Assembly: GCA_002690705.1 (NCBI GenBank) | Contig: NZFO01000009.1 | Location: forward strand, 208,658-272,657 | Reading direction: 5' to 3' | Source: Magnetovibrio sp. | GTDB taxonomy: Bacteria; Pseudomonadota; Alphaproteobacteria; Rhodospirillales; Casp-alpha2 | Length of the DNA: 64,000 bases | Made by a program: the position numbers and the translations under genes | In this document: in pieces, positions 18,975-28,262 of the stretch | How the letters are laid out: the number at the start of each line of letters is the position of its first letter | How positions within the stretch are numbered: the first letter of the stretch is position 1 | Notes under the pieces: model-generated | Told to the model about the DNA's origin: nothing | Database searches by the model: none | Seen by the model: the letters and a program-made list of their open reading frames with translations, nothing else

Positions 18975-19226
18975 ATGGCTGAAGATAAAATTCCAGCCGA
19001 CATTCGGAAATTGAGTTTTGAAGAGGCTTTGTCGGAACTTGAGGACATAGTGCGAAATTTGGAAAGCGGCGGGGGTAATCTTGATGAAGCAATTGTATCG
19101 TACGCGCGCGGTATTCATCTGAAACGTCATTGCGAATCTCGATTAAAAAACGCACAAGTTAAGATTGACAAAATTGTGCTCGATGCTGACGGAACCCCAA
19201 CGATAGAGCCGCTTGATCCCCAATAA
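18975..19226 (+). CDS. xseB: Exodeoxyribonuclease VII small subunit
   Basis: 83 residues, typical length. The family core is present: LSFEEALSELEDIVRNLESG, then LDEAIVSYARGIHLKRHCESRLKNAQVKI. XseB assembles with XseA into exonuclease VII, which trims single-stranded DNA; XseA must be elsewhere. The ATG has GAGGG about 8 bases upstream. It is the first gene of a block with ispA and dxs, an arrangement very common in proteobacteria and used here as evidence for lineage. Confidence 0.95.
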   Translation: MAEDKIPADIRKLSFEEALSELEDIVRNLESGGGNLDEAIVSYARGIHLKRHCESRLKNAQVKIDKIVLDADGTPTIEPLDPQ

Positions 19227-19255
19227 ACAACACAAAGCATCAAGAGGAAATCGTT

Positions 19256-20146
19256 TTGGTATTCGACCTGCACGAGGCTATGGAAAACAATACTAGGTCC
19301 GTTGAGGGCGTTCTTAATAAGTTTTTGTCAAAAGGGGAGGGCCCGGAGCGCCGCGTGACGGAAGCTATGCGGTATGCCTCGTTGGGTGGGGGTAAACGTA
19401 TTCGCCCCTTTTTAGTTAATGCGTCGGCAAGATTATTCGGTGTTAATGAGATTTCGGCCTTACGGGCTTCAGCTGCGATTGAAATGGTGCATTGTTACTC
19501 ACTTATCCATGATGATTTGCCGGCTATGGATGATGATGAAATGCGGCGTGGGCGTGCAACTTGTCATGTTCAGTTTGATGAGGCCACAGCTATTCTTGCT
19601 GGCGATGCATTGCTCACCAAGGCGTTCGAAATTATCGCCTCGAAAGAAACGCATGAAGATCCCAGTGTGCGATCTGATCTTGTTTTAACTCTTGCCCAAG
19701 CGTCTGGTCATGAAGGCATGGTGGGAGGGCAAATGTTTGATCTAGTCGCAGAAGGTCATGATTTGAACATACAAGATATTACTCGACTTCAAAAGCTGAA
19801 AACGGGTGAACTTATCGTGGCAGCATGCCAAATGGGTGCTTTGCTGGGAAAGGCATCAAACCAGGATTTGCAGGTATTGGGTGGCTATGCACTTGATATT
19901 GGATTGGCGTATCAGATCGCTGATGACCTTTTAGACGTGGAGGGAAACGCGGAGGATGTTGGAAAGAAAACTGGCAAGGATGCCTGCGCAGGGAAAGCGA
20001 CCTTTGTTTCATTGCTTGGTGTGGATGGGGCTCGAGAGAAGGCTCGTACTCTCAGCAATCAGGCTAACCAAAAATTAGCAACGTTTGGAGAGCTCGCCGA
20101 ACCGTTGCGAGCACTCGCTCATTTTATTGTAAATCGTCAATCATAA
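19256..20146 (+). CDS. ispA: Polyprenyl diphosphate synthase (farnesyl diphosphate synthase)
   Basis: Condenses isopentenyl and allylic diphosphates, normally to farnesyl diphosphate. 296 residues, starting at TTG 19256 with AGAGGAAA 7-14 bases upstream. The first Asp-rich motif is DDLPAMDDD (residues 86-94) and the second is DDLLD in YQIADDLLDVEG. GGGKRIRP (44-51) binds isopentenyl diphosphate. The two residues inserted in the first motif (DDxxxxD type) mark bacterial type II FPP synthases. It sits 29 bp after xseB and 63 bp before dxs, so precursor synthesis and chain elongation are linked. Confidence 0.95.
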   Translation: MVFDLHEAMENNTRSVEGVLNKFLSKGEGPERRVTEAMRYASLGGGKRIRPFLVNASARLFGVNEISALRASAAIEMVHCYSLIHDDLPAMDDDEMRRGRATCHVQFDEATAILAGDALLTKAFEIIASKETHEDPSVRSDLVLTLAQASGHEGMVGGQMFDLVAEGHDLNIQDITRLQKLKTGELIVAACQMGALLGKASNQDLQVLGGYALDIGLAYQIADDLLDVEGNAEDVGKKTGKDACAGKATFVSLLGVDGAREKARTLSNQANQKLATFGELAEPLRALAHFIVNRQS

Positions 20147-20209
20147 TTGCTAGACTTTCGTATGGTAACTTTTTCAATTAAAACACTTATAAATTGACTC
20201 AAGGAAGTT

Positions 20210-22147
20210 ATGGTGACTATTGAAACGCAAACCCCGTTGCTGGATACGGTTAAGAATCCAGCAGACGTTCGGGATTTTTCCGCTGAGCAGCTTCAACAGT
20301 TGGCTGATGAATTGCGGTTGGACACGGTGCGGTCTGTATCAATAACAGGTGGACATTTGGGCGCTAGTTTGGGCGTTGTCGAGCTGACTGTAGCTTTGCA
20401 TTATGTGTTTAACACCCCGACAGATCGAATTATCTGGGACGTTGGACACCAATGTTATCCGCATAAAATTTTAACAGGCCGGCGTGAGCTTATGCATACT
20501 CTGCGACAAGGTGGTGGCTTGGCTGGATTTACCAAACGCTCTGAAAGTGAGTACGATCCATTTGGCGCGGGGCATTCTTCAACCTCGATATCAGCGGGGT
20601 TAGGTATGGCTGTGGCGCGAGATCTTGCAAACATCAAAAACCATGTCGTTTCTGTGATAGGTGATGGGGCAATGACTGCTGGCATGGCTTACGAAGCGAT
20701 GAATAACGCTGGCTCTATGGACGCTAAATTAATTGTAATTTTAAATGATAATGACATGTCTATTGCGCCACCGGTTGGCGCACTGAGTGCTTATTTATCG
20801 CGTTTGATCTCATCCAAGCAATTTCGTTCTGTTCGTCATTTTGCCAAGGAAATGGCAAAGCGATTTCCGCGCCAACTCGAGCAAGCAGCAAGCAAGGTTG
20901 ATGAATACGCAAGGGGGATGGTCACTGGTGGCACTTTATTTGAAGAGCTTGGTTTTTATTATGTTGGACCTGTCGATGGGCACAACCTTGATCATTTGCT
21001 TCCAGTTCTCAAAAACTTGCGCGATGATGAAGAGAAAGGACCAGTGCTACTTCATGTTGTGACGGAAAAAGGACATGGTTACGCTCCGGCGGAAAAATCA
21101 AAGGATAAGTATCACGGTGTTTCTAAATTTGATGTTGTGACGGGAGAGCAACATAAACCTGCGGCCAACGCACCAAGTTATACTAACGTTTTTGCAAAGG
21201 CTTTGATAGCTGAGGCGGAAGTGGACGATAAAATTGTTGCCATTACTGCGGCGATGCCGGGCGGTACGGGGGTAGATAAGTTTTCAGAAGCTTTTCCAAA
21301 TCGTAGCTTTGATGTTGGTATTGCTGAACAGCATGCAATTACTTTTGCTGCGGGTATGGCGACGGAGGGTTATCGACCATTCGCGGCAATTTATTCAACG
21401 TTTTTACAAAGAGGGTATGACCAAGTCGTTCATGACGTGGCTATTCAACATTTACCAGTGAGATTTGCGATTGATAGGGCCGGGTATGTTGGGGCGGACG
21501 GCAATACGCATTGTGGGGCTTTTGACCTTGCATATCTGTGCACGCTTCCAGGCTTTATTGTCATGGCGCCAAGTGATGAGGCTGAACTGATGCACATGAC
21601 CGCCACGGCGGCAACTATCAATGATGGCCCCTCTGCTATTCGCTATCCACGAGGTGAAGGTGTTGGTGTTGAACTCCCAGCACGTGGTCGACCACTTGAA
21701 ATTGGCAAAGGGCGCATTCTACGACAAGGGACGAGTATTGCAATTTTAGGGTTGGGACCGCCTGTTCAAACGGCATTGCAAGCGGCTGAGGAGTTGGGGG
21801 CACTGGGATTTTCGACTACTATTGCTGACGCTAGGTTTGCAAAGCCTCTTGACGAAGAGCTTATCTTGAATCTCTCACGAAATCACGAAGTGTTAGTTAC
21901 CATTGAAGAAGGCTCTGTTGGGGGATTTGGAAGCCATGTTGCAGGTTTTTTAGCGAATGTTGGTGCCTGTGATAGCGGTTTAAAGTTGCGTGTTATGACG
22001 ATGCCGGATTTCTTTATTGAGCAAAATAAGCCGGATGTTCAGATGGAAATTGCTGGACTTACATCGCCACATATCGTTGCCACTGTGCTGGCGGCTCTTG
22101 GTCGGGACGATGAGGCCGAAGCTGTTCTAGAGGCGCGGCGGGCGTAA
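20210..22147 (+). CDS. dxs: 1-deoxy-D-xylulose-5-phosphate synthase
   Basis: First enzyme of the MEP isoprenoid pathway: condenses pyruvate and glyceraldehyde-3-phosphate using thiamine diphosphate. 645 residues. The thiamine motif is [20 protein letters not shown]. Near the N-terminus, [20 protein letters not shown] and [16 protein letters not shown] are standard. The transketolase pyrimidine domain has [31 protein letters not shown] and FAIDRAG. AAGGAAG lies 3-9 bases before the ATG. It follows ispA and precedes tlyA by 7 bp, probably one transcript. Confidence 0.98.
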   Translation: MVTIETQTPLLDTVKNPADVRDFSAEQLQQLADELRLDTVRSVSITGGHLGASLGVVELTVALHYVFNTPTDRIIWDVGHQCYPHKILTGRRELMHTLRQGGGLAGFTKRSESEYDPFGAGHSSTSISAGLGMAVARDLANIKNHVVSVIGDGAMTAGMAYEAMNNAGSMDAKLIVILNDNDMSIAPPVGALSAYLSRLISSKQFRSVRHFAKEMAKRFPRQLEQAASKVDEYARGMVTGGTLFEELGFYYVGPVDGHNLDHLLPVLKNLRDDEEKGPVLLHVVTEKGHGYAPAEKSKDKYHGVSKFDVVTGEQHKPAANAPSYTNVFAKALIAEAEVDDKIVAITAAMPGGTGVDKFSEAFPNRSFDVGIAEQHAITFAAGMATEGYRPFAAIYSTFLQRGYDQVVHDVAIQHLPVRFAIDRAGYVGADGNTHCGAFDLAYLCTLPGFIVMAPSDEAELMHMTATAATINDGPSAIRYPRGEGVGVELPARGRPLEIGKGRILRQGTSIAILGLGPPVQTALQAAEELGALGFSTTIADARFAKPLDEELILNLSRNHEVLVTIEEGSVGGFGSHVAGFLANVGACDSGLKLRVMTMPDFFIEQNKPDVQMEIAGLTSPHIVATVLAALGRDDEAEAVLEARRA

Positions 22148-22154
22148 ATCGGCC

Positions 22155-22901
22155 TTGGCCAATAAAAAAAAACGGGTTGATCTTGTTCTTGTGGAACGGG
22201 GGCTTGCGGAGACAAGCGCTAGGGCAAAGGCGCTGATTATGGCGGGACTCGTGTTCTTGGGAGAGCAAAGAGTCGATAAACCGGGTCAGCAGATTGCGCT
22301 CGAGGCTCAAATCACCGTTCGTGGCAACGATAATCCATGGGTCAGCCGTGGAGGTTTAAAATTAGCCTATGCTTTAGAATACTTTGATATCTCCACGGAT
22401 GTGGCTGTGGCCCTAGACGTTGGGGCTTCTACAGGGGGGTTCACTGACGTTCTCATCCAGCGAGGTGCGCGTATGGTTTATGCGGTTGACGTAGGGCGAG
22501 GACAACTTGATTGGAAACTACAAACAGATGTGCGTGTAGTTCAGCTGGATAAGACCAATGCTCGGTACCTAACGTCAGAGATCATTCCTGATCAAGTTAA
22601 TCTTATCTCATGTGATGCTAGTTTTATCAGTCTAAAAACTGTGTTGCCTGCTGCTCTGAAATTGGTTGCTCCGTCTGCTATGCTAATTGCACTAATTAAA
22701 CCGCAATTTGAGGTTGAACGTAGTCATGTGAATAAAGGGGGCGTTGTGAAAGATCCTTATTTTCACCGGGAAGTGTGTAAGGATATAAAGTATTGGTTAT
22801 CTGAAATACCCGGATGGAAAGTCTGGGGGGTAACCGAGAGCCCTATTCAAGGGGCAGAGGGCAATAGAGAGTTTTTTATCGCTGGACAATACATTGCCTA
22901 A
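22155..22901 (+). CDS. tlyA: TlyA family rRNA 2'-O-methyltransferase
   Basis: 248 residues from TTG 22155, 7 bp after dxs. The N-terminal S4 RNA-binding domain reads KKRVDLVLVERGLAETSARAKALIMAG. The Rossmann methyltransferase domain has the SAM motif ALDVGASTGGFTDVLIQRGA, then YAVDVGRGQLDWKL and LIKPQFEVE. TlyA proteins methylate cytidines in 16S and/or 23S rRNA, which in mycobacteria sets capreomycin sensitivity; the hemolysin label in databases is historical. Presence downstream of dxs is usual in alphaproteobacteria. Confidence 0.93.
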   Translation: MANKKKRVDLVLVERGLAETSARAKALIMAGLVFLGEQRVDKPGQQIALEAQITVRGNDNPWVSRGGLKLAYALEYFDISTDVAVALDVGASTGGFTDVLIQRGARMVYAVDVGRGQLDWKLQTDVRVVQLDKTNARYLTSEIIPDQVNLISCDASFISLKTVLPAALKLVAPSAMLIALIKPQFEVERSHVNKGGVVKDPYFHREVCKDIKYWLSEIPGWKVWGVTESPIQGAEGNREFFIAGQYIA

Positions 22902-23004
22902 GCTCAGGCCAATTTATAGGTTGTCAAGAACGTGTTTGCTGGTCCCGCCAGCCAAATCTATGATGTTGACATGTTAAAACGTTTAAATGTTGGGTAATTT
23001 TTAA

Positions 23005-24894
23005 ATGCTTCTTCTAATGCGCAAGCGAATCGGGTCAGTGATCATAAAAATCTTTGCCTTTTTATTGATACTAGGTTTTGGGGCTTGGGGTATTCAAGAT
23101 ATGCTCGGGTATCAAGTTGGTGGTGGGGGCAGCGTAGCGCAAGTTGGCGATGTAAGGATGGGGCCTAACAAGCTTTATAGGGATGTAGGGCTCGAAATCC
23201 AAAGGATGCGCCCCTTACTGGGTAAACAATTAGATATGGAGACCGCTCATCGACTCGGCGTAGTGGATATGGTTTTGAACCGAGAGGTCAGCAGTATTGC
23301 GACTATATTGACAACCCAATCTTTAGGCATCGCTATCAGCGATAGATTGGTGCGTGCTGAGGTCACATCTCGACCCGCGTTCATTGGCTTAGGGGGCAAT
23401 TTTGATCACCGCAAATTTAGAGCTATTTTGCGCCAAGCGGGCTTGTCTGAGGATGATTATATAGCGGAGGTGCGCGGCGCATTAGCGAGCGATTTCCTAT
23501 TAGGTAGCGTGGAAGCTGGCGCATCTCCCCCAAAAAGTTGGGTGAATAGAATTTACAGGTACCGCGAGGAGACCCGTGATGTTGATTCTATTGTGATATT
23601 AGATCAATCATCGAATAAGCCAACGATACCGACTGACGCGCAATTGCGCCAATCTTATACAGTAAACAAGGATATTTACACAGCACCTGAATACCGAGCC
23701 ATCTCGTATGTACAATTGTCAGCGATGGACCTCGCAAAAGAGATATCGATTAGTGATGACGAACTCAGGAGAGCTTATGACGAGAGAGAAGAGGAGTTTT
23801 CCGTAGACGAAAAACGTGAGATTAGACAATTAATTCTTGCTGATGAGGATACGGCAAAGAGAGCGGCTGAAAGAGTGAAGAATGGTGGTGACTTCATTCT
23901 TCTAGCGAAAGAAATTGCCGGTTTAGATCCAACAACTGTTGAGCTAGGCTTAGTCTCCAAAAGTGATTTACTGTCCGAATTAGCGGATCCAGTATTTACC
24001 GCTGGATTAGGAACGACTGTTGGTCCTCTAAAGAGTGCCTTAGGTTGGCATTTGATTCAGGTTATTAGTATTTCAGAGGGCCGCACGGCTAGTTTTGAAG
24101 AGGTTATCGAAAAATTACGCGCTGAGGTGGCAAGGGAAAAGGCTATCGATGGATTGTATGAGATTTCAAATCAACTAGAGGATATCTTGGGCGGTGGAGC
24201 GTCAATTGAGGAGGCCGCTCGTGAGCTCGGGGTAGGTGTCAGAAAAATTATCGCGATGGACGCACAAGGGAGAGATCGCGGTGGTGCAAAGATTGTGGAG
24301 TTGCCCGGGGAACACCTATTCGTCAATTCTGCTTTTTCGACCGAATTATCGGAAGAGAGTGCGTTACAGGAGGTTGGAGAAGATGGTTTTTTTCTGTTAA
24401 GGGTTGATCAAATCATTAAGCCGGCTTTAAGACCGTTCGCGCAAGTTCGGAGAGATGTAAGTCATGCTTGGGTCGAAGAGCAGCGTCGATTGGAGGCGGA
24501 AAAATTTGCTATACAATCTCTAAAAACTATTAATTCCGGAGCAGGGGTCGAGAATATCGGTGATATGGAGACTATACAGGGGATTTATAGAGATGGGCGT
24601 ACTGATGATCAAAGGTTTGGCCCTGCCCTTATCTCAAAAGTTTTTAAACTGAAAGTAGGTGAGGCAACAATGGGTCGGGTTGAAGGGGGCTACCGGATCG
24701 TATTACTCAAAAAAATCACTGAACCCAACCCTCACGCTGATAAAAAGGGCGCAAATAAGCTTGCAGAATTTCTTACCAATTCCATACGTGGCGATATAGC
24801 AAGCCAATTGCGAAAAAAATTTCAAAAGGATGCGGATGTAAAAATACATCAAGCGGAGATTGACCATCTCTTCAACGCTTCTAGGCGTAAATAG
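23005..24894 (+). CDS. ppiD: PpiD-like membrane-anchored periplasmic chaperone / peptidyl-prolyl isomerase
   Basis: 629 residues. An N-terminal anchor (KRIGSVIIKIFAFLLILGFGAWGIQDML) precedes a SurA_N-like region, a parvulin domain at about residues 265-355 (REIRQLILAD ... GGDFILLAKE ... LGLVSKSDLL ... GLGTTVGPLKSALGWHLIQV), and a second degenerate parvulin-like region toward the C-terminus (FGPALISKVFKLKVGEATMGRVEGGYRIVLLKK). PpiD helps newly exported proteins fold at the Sec translocon. ATG 23005 and ATG 23017 are both possible starts. trpE follows closely, the order common in alphaproteobacteria. Confidence 0.9.
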   Translation: MLLLMRKRIGSVIIKIFAFLLILGFGAWGIQDMLGYQVGGGGSVAQVGDVRMGPNKLYRDVGLEIQRMRPLLGKQLDMETAHRLGVVDMVLNREVSSIATILTTQSLGIAISDRLVRAEVTSRPAFIGLGGNFDHRKFRAILRQAGLSEDDYIAEVRGALASDFLLGSVEAGASPPKSWVNRIYRYREETRDVDSIVILDQSSNKPTIPTDAQLRQSYTVNKDIYTAPEYRAISYVQLSAMDLAKEISISDDELRRAYDEREEEFSVDEKREIRQLILADEDTAKRAAERVKNGGDFILLAKEIAGLDPTTVELGLVSKSDLLSELADPVFTAGLGTTVGPLKSALGWHLIQVISISEGRTASFEEVIEKLRAEVAREKAIDGLYEISNQLEDILGGGASIEEAARELGVGVRKIIAMDAQGRDRGGAKIVELPGEHLFVNSAFSTELSEESALQEVGEDGFFLLRVDQIIKPALRPFAQVRRDVSHAWVEEQRRLEAEKFAIQSLKTINSGAGVENIGDMETIQGIYRDGRTDDQRFGPALISKVFKLKVGEATMGRVEGGYRIVLLKKITEPNPHADKKGANKLAEFLTNSIRGDIASQLRKKFQKDADVKIHQAEIDHLFNASRRK

Positions 24895-24913
24895 TGTCTA
24901 TGTGGCTAATATA

Positions 24914-26428
24914 ATGCAGACTTTTCCAAAATATACACAATTCAGACAAGGATATGATGCCGGTTTAGCCCAGGTAATCTGGACTAAGTTGGTTGCCGAC
25001 TTAGAAACGCCTGTCTCTGCGATGTTGAAAATGGTTCGGGGAGAGCCGAACAGTTTTTTACTCGAGTCAGTTGAAGGAGGGGCAATCCGTGGACGTTACT
25101 CAATACTTGGTATGCGTCCAGATCTTGTATGGCGTTGCGATGGAGATAAGGCCGAAATAAACCGGAATGTTAGTTCAAATGCGGATGCGTTTTTGCAATG
25201 CCCCTTGGCTGAAAAGAATGGCACTATGGCATCTTTGCGTGGAGTGCTATCAGAGAGTCGTATTGATTTACCAGATCATCTACCGCCGATGGCAGCAGGG
25301 TTAGTGGGATATATGTCATATGATATGGTTAGATTAATTGAGAAGTTACCCGACGATAATCCCGATTCGATCGGGGTGCCTGATAGTATTTTTCTTCGAC
25401 CGACTATCATGGCGATTTTTGATTCTCTCGAGGACACAATGACTTTGGTCACTCCGATATGGCCTGGCAACGCCCTGCCGAAACAAGCCTATCAGTCAGC
25501 TATTCAGAGATTGGACTCTGCGATCAATAATTTGGAAACCCCGCTCGTTGCTTTGCATCCTGTTCGAACCTCTCTTCGATCCAACAAAGAGCAACTAAAG
25601 TCGAATGTCACGCGCGATGATTTCTATTCTATGGTGGCGCGAGCGAAAGATTACATTCATGCAGGTGATGTGTTTCAAGTCGTTCCATCACAACGTTTTA
25701 ACTTACCTTTTAAATTGCCACCTTTTACGTTCTACCGCTCACTTAGACGTCTAAATCCATCACCTTTTCTATTTTACATGGATTTTAACGGTTTTCAGAT
25801 CGTTGGTTCCAGCCCTGAAATATTAGTTCGCGTGCGTGATGGGCGGATAACTCTCAGGCCCCTGGCAGGAACGCGCAAACGCGGTCAAACTGCTGATGAG
25901 GATGCCGCCTTGGCTGAAGACCTTCTTGCAGACCCCAAAGAAAGGGCTGAGCATTTGATGCTTTTGGATTTAGGCCGCAATGACGTAGGGCGAGTTGCTA
26001 AAGTTGGGAGTGTGAAGCCGACTGAGCAATTTGCCGTCGAATACTATTCGCACGTAATGCATATAGCCTCTAATGTCGAGGGAGATCTTGACCGCATGCA
26101 TTTTGATGAAATTGACGCATTAATGGCTGGCTTTCCGGCAGGCACTGTGTCTGGAGCACCCAAAGTACGTGCGATGGAAATCATTGATGAGTTGGAGCCT
26201 GAGAGACGTGGTATATACGCCGGGTGTATTGGTTATTTTGGAGCAGATGGTGATATGGACACATGTATCGCGTTGCGCACGGCTGTTATTAAGGAGGAAG
26301 TGATATATATCCAAGCTGGGGCGGGAGTTGTTGCAGATAGTGAGCCGGAGTCCGAGTTTGAAGAGACTGTTAGCAAAGCAATGGCTCTTGTTCGTGCGGC
26401 AGAGGAGGCGTCGTTTTTTGGTGAGTAG
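24914..26428 (+). CDS. trpE: Anthranilate synthase component I
   Basis: Converts chorismate to anthranilate with the TrpG glutaminase; first committed step of tryptophan synthesis. The frame is open from a TTG at 24860 inside ppiD; the ATG at 24914 gives the usual N-terminus and is preferred, though its ribosome-binding site is weak. The feedback site LLESVEGG is at about residues 45-52. The chorismate-binding C-terminal domain has FQVVPSQRF, SPSPFLFY-like NPSPFLFYMDF, GSSPEILVRV, RPLAGTRKRG, LLDLGRNDVGRV and AGTVSGAPKVRAMEII. Unlike the usual alphaproteobacterial order, trpG, trpD and trpC do not follow; a convergent gene does. Confidence 0.95.
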   Translation: MQTFPKYTQFRQGYDAGLAQVIWTKLVADLETPVSAMLKMVRGEPNSFLLESVEGGAIRGRYSILGMRPDLVWRCDGDKAEINRNVSSNADAFLQCPLAEKNGTMASLRGVLSESRIDLPDHLPPMAAGLVGYMSYDMVRLIEKLPDDNPDSIGVPDSIFLRPTIMAIFDSLEDTMTLVTPIWPGNALPKQAYQSAIQRLDSAINNLETPLVALHPVRTSLRSNKEQLKSNVTRDDFYSMVARAKDYIHAGDVFQVVPSQRFNLPFKLPPFTFYRSLRRLNPSPFLFYMDFNGFQIVGSSPEILVRVRDGRITLRPLAGTRKRGQTADEDAALAEDLLADPKERAEHLMLLDLGRNDVGRVAKVGSVKPTEQFAVEYYSHVMHIASNVEGDLDRMHFDEIDALMAGFPAGTVSGAPKVRAMEIIDELEPERRGIYAGCIGYFGADGDMDTCIALRTAVIKEEVIYIQAGAGVVADSEPESEFEETVSKAMALVRAAEEASFFGE

Positions 26429-26501
26429 TCGATATTGTCGGCGGGAGGTTCTCAGTGGTGCTTGCACTCTTTAATTATCCATGTGTTAGCTCGTCTACAA
26501 A

Positions 26502-27740
26502 TTAACCGTCTGTTTTTCTGAGCAATGTCGAGACAGGCACAAGTTGAAATCCTTTTTTCTCTATTTCTTTTAACCAAGGTTTTAATGTTCTGAGAGTCGT
26601 CTCCCTTGGGTGACCAATCGCAATTGCATAACCTTGACCTCGAGCTAATTTTTCTAGGCGACTTAATTGACGATTTATAGACGTTTGATCGTCCTCGTGG
26701 TCAATAAAAATATTTCGTAATGCAAACGGCACAGCAGCCTCCCGTGCGACCAGAGTGGCAACTGATCGTGATGATGTGACGGAGTCTAAAAACGCTAACT
26801 TACGTGCTTTTAGTTCCGCCATAACTTGTCGCATACCCACTAAGTTTGCGGTAAAACGGCTTCCCATGTGATTATTAATTCCGACATAACCTGTCATCTG
26901 ATCTAAGTTCCATCTTAGACTAGCCAGCCGCTCGCTTGCTGGGACCCCTGTTAAAAGAACATTTGGGCCGGGGTCAATATTGACTGATTTGGGTTCCATG
27001 GGGACGTGCATCCATATCTCATGTCCTCTCTTCTGAGCTTTGTTTGCTTGGTTTTGGAGTCCGTTTGCGTAGGTAAGAAAGGATAGACTGAGTGGGGGTT
27101 TCATTAAAATTGTTTGTCTGGTTCGTTTTTGGTCAACCCCTAAATCATCTATTACAATAGCAATAAGAGGTCGCTTGTCCCTAATTTTTTTATCCGAACT
27201 TTCATTTGATTTGATAGCTGGATCCCGACTAGGCGCTCTTCTAATATATTGTCCGTCTCGCGTGTCTCTATTCATTGCTAGGGCCGGCTTTTGGGGCGAG
27301 GCAACAGTGTACGATGAGCTGCCGAGGACTTGGTAACTTGACGATTTTTGTTCGGGGCTCGTGAGCGCCGCAGTCATATTATTTTTTTGTGTCTGTAAAT
27401 GCTCCATCATTACGACTATTTCGTCCGATAGCTCTTCCTCATAAACCCGAGGGGCTGCATTAACCGACGGAGAACTCGAGCTTTCAGATAAGATTGGTAT
27501 GCTTGAATTTACTCTTTCTGGGGTGTAGGGCGTTTTATAAAATCTCTGATGATTTTTTTTGTTTAATGATTCTGAGTGATTAGCCTTTTCGCTAATTTCT
27601 TCTGGTATCGTCGGGGGAGCAAGAAGAAATCCGGCAACGTAGCCGATAATTAATCCGAATATGCTTAAAAAAACCAAAATGAGGTTTTGGGACCTTGAGC
27701 CTCGTCCAAACTTGCGCAGTGGTACTTTGTCGTTGGTCAT
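26502..27740 (-). CDS. Divergent polysaccharide deacetylase family protein (YibQ-like, DUF610)
   Basis: The frame is open to an ATG at 27767, but the ATG at 27740 has AGGAAG nine bases upstream and is preferred. Near the N-terminus a single membrane anchor (LILVFLSIFGLIIGYVAGFLLA) is followed by a long polar linker, then the deacetylase-like domain in the last about 230 residues: IAIVIDDLGVD (motif 1), HEIWMHVPMEP, VGINNHMGSRFT, LAFLDSVTSSRSV, AIAIGHPRETTL. These proteins are exported or membrane-bound and commonly sit near the ctpA/envC murein genes; their substrate is not firmly known. Here it is convergent with trpE, away from ctp (53.1 kb) in this window. Confidence 0.85.
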   Translation of the reverse strand: MTNDKVPLRKFGRGSRSQNLILVFLSIFGLIIGYVAGFLLAPPTIPEEISEKANHSESLNKKNHQRFYKTPYTPERVNSSIPILSESSSSPSVNAAPRVYEEELSDEIVVMMEHLQTQKNNMTAALTSPEQKSSSYQVLGSSSYTVASPQKPALAMNRDTRDGQYIRRAPSRDPAIKSNESSDKKIRDKRPLIAIVIDDLGVDQKRTRQTILMKPPLSLSFLTYANGLQNQANKAQKRGHEIWMHVPMEPKSVNIDPGPNVLLTGVPASERLASLRWNLDQMTGYVGINNHMGSRFTANLVGMRQVMAELKARKLAFLDSVTSSRSVATLVAREAAVPFALRNIFIDHEDDQTSINRQLSRLEKLARGQGYAIAIGHPRETTLRTLKPWLKEIEKKGFQLVPVSTLLRKTDG

Positions 27741-28262
27741 CCCTATTATCTTCCTAGAAATAGGCATTAGGTCAAGTAAGACGTGGATTTTAAAAAATTT
27801 TATGTTTGAGAGCTTCAGTAAGCTTATGGGGTATTCTTTGATTACTACACCTACTAGGGTTAGTCGCGTATATGTGATGGTTTAAAGTATTAATTACAAA
27901 TTAATACACACCTAAGATCACTTCATAATGACAAAGTATAATTCAAGTTTTCTTTGGTGTTACTTGATTAATAATTCATGTGATTTATTTATCCGAAAAG
28001 CTATAATTTATATGATACTTTAGTTGTGATGCACTACTTCAGTTAGTTGTGATGCACTACTTCAGCGAGGTAAAGAGTTTACGCACGAAGTCCATGGTTT
28101 TTGTTTGATATGGTTTAAACGTTTTCAAGTCGGATGGTTCTGGTGAGTTCGATTAGATTAGAGGATCACACGAGTATTTGGCTAATTATTTTACTCACCT
28201 ATAAACCCAGTTTATTTGTCCTCTGCCCTAGCCTTTTCGAATATTACCGGTGAGACTGTCCT
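27741..28262. other. 522-bp gap with a 23-bp tandem duplication
   Basis: AT-rich spacer between two divergent genes, so both promoters should lie here. No gene seen. The duplication at 28020-28065 is listed separately. Confidence 0.4.
28020..28065. repeat. Perfect 23-bp direct tandem duplication
   Basis: The 23 bases at 28020-28042 (starting TTAGTTGTGATGC) are repeated exactly at 28043-28065 with no spacer. Flanks differ. Two copies only; not a CRISPR or iteron array. Probably a slippage duplication, though its position between divergent promoters could double a protein-binding site. Confidence 0.9.

Noticed and set aside
22155..22901. Hemolysin
   Set aside because: The TlyA name is historical; the S4 plus SAM-methyltransferase architecture indicates an rRNA methyltransferase.
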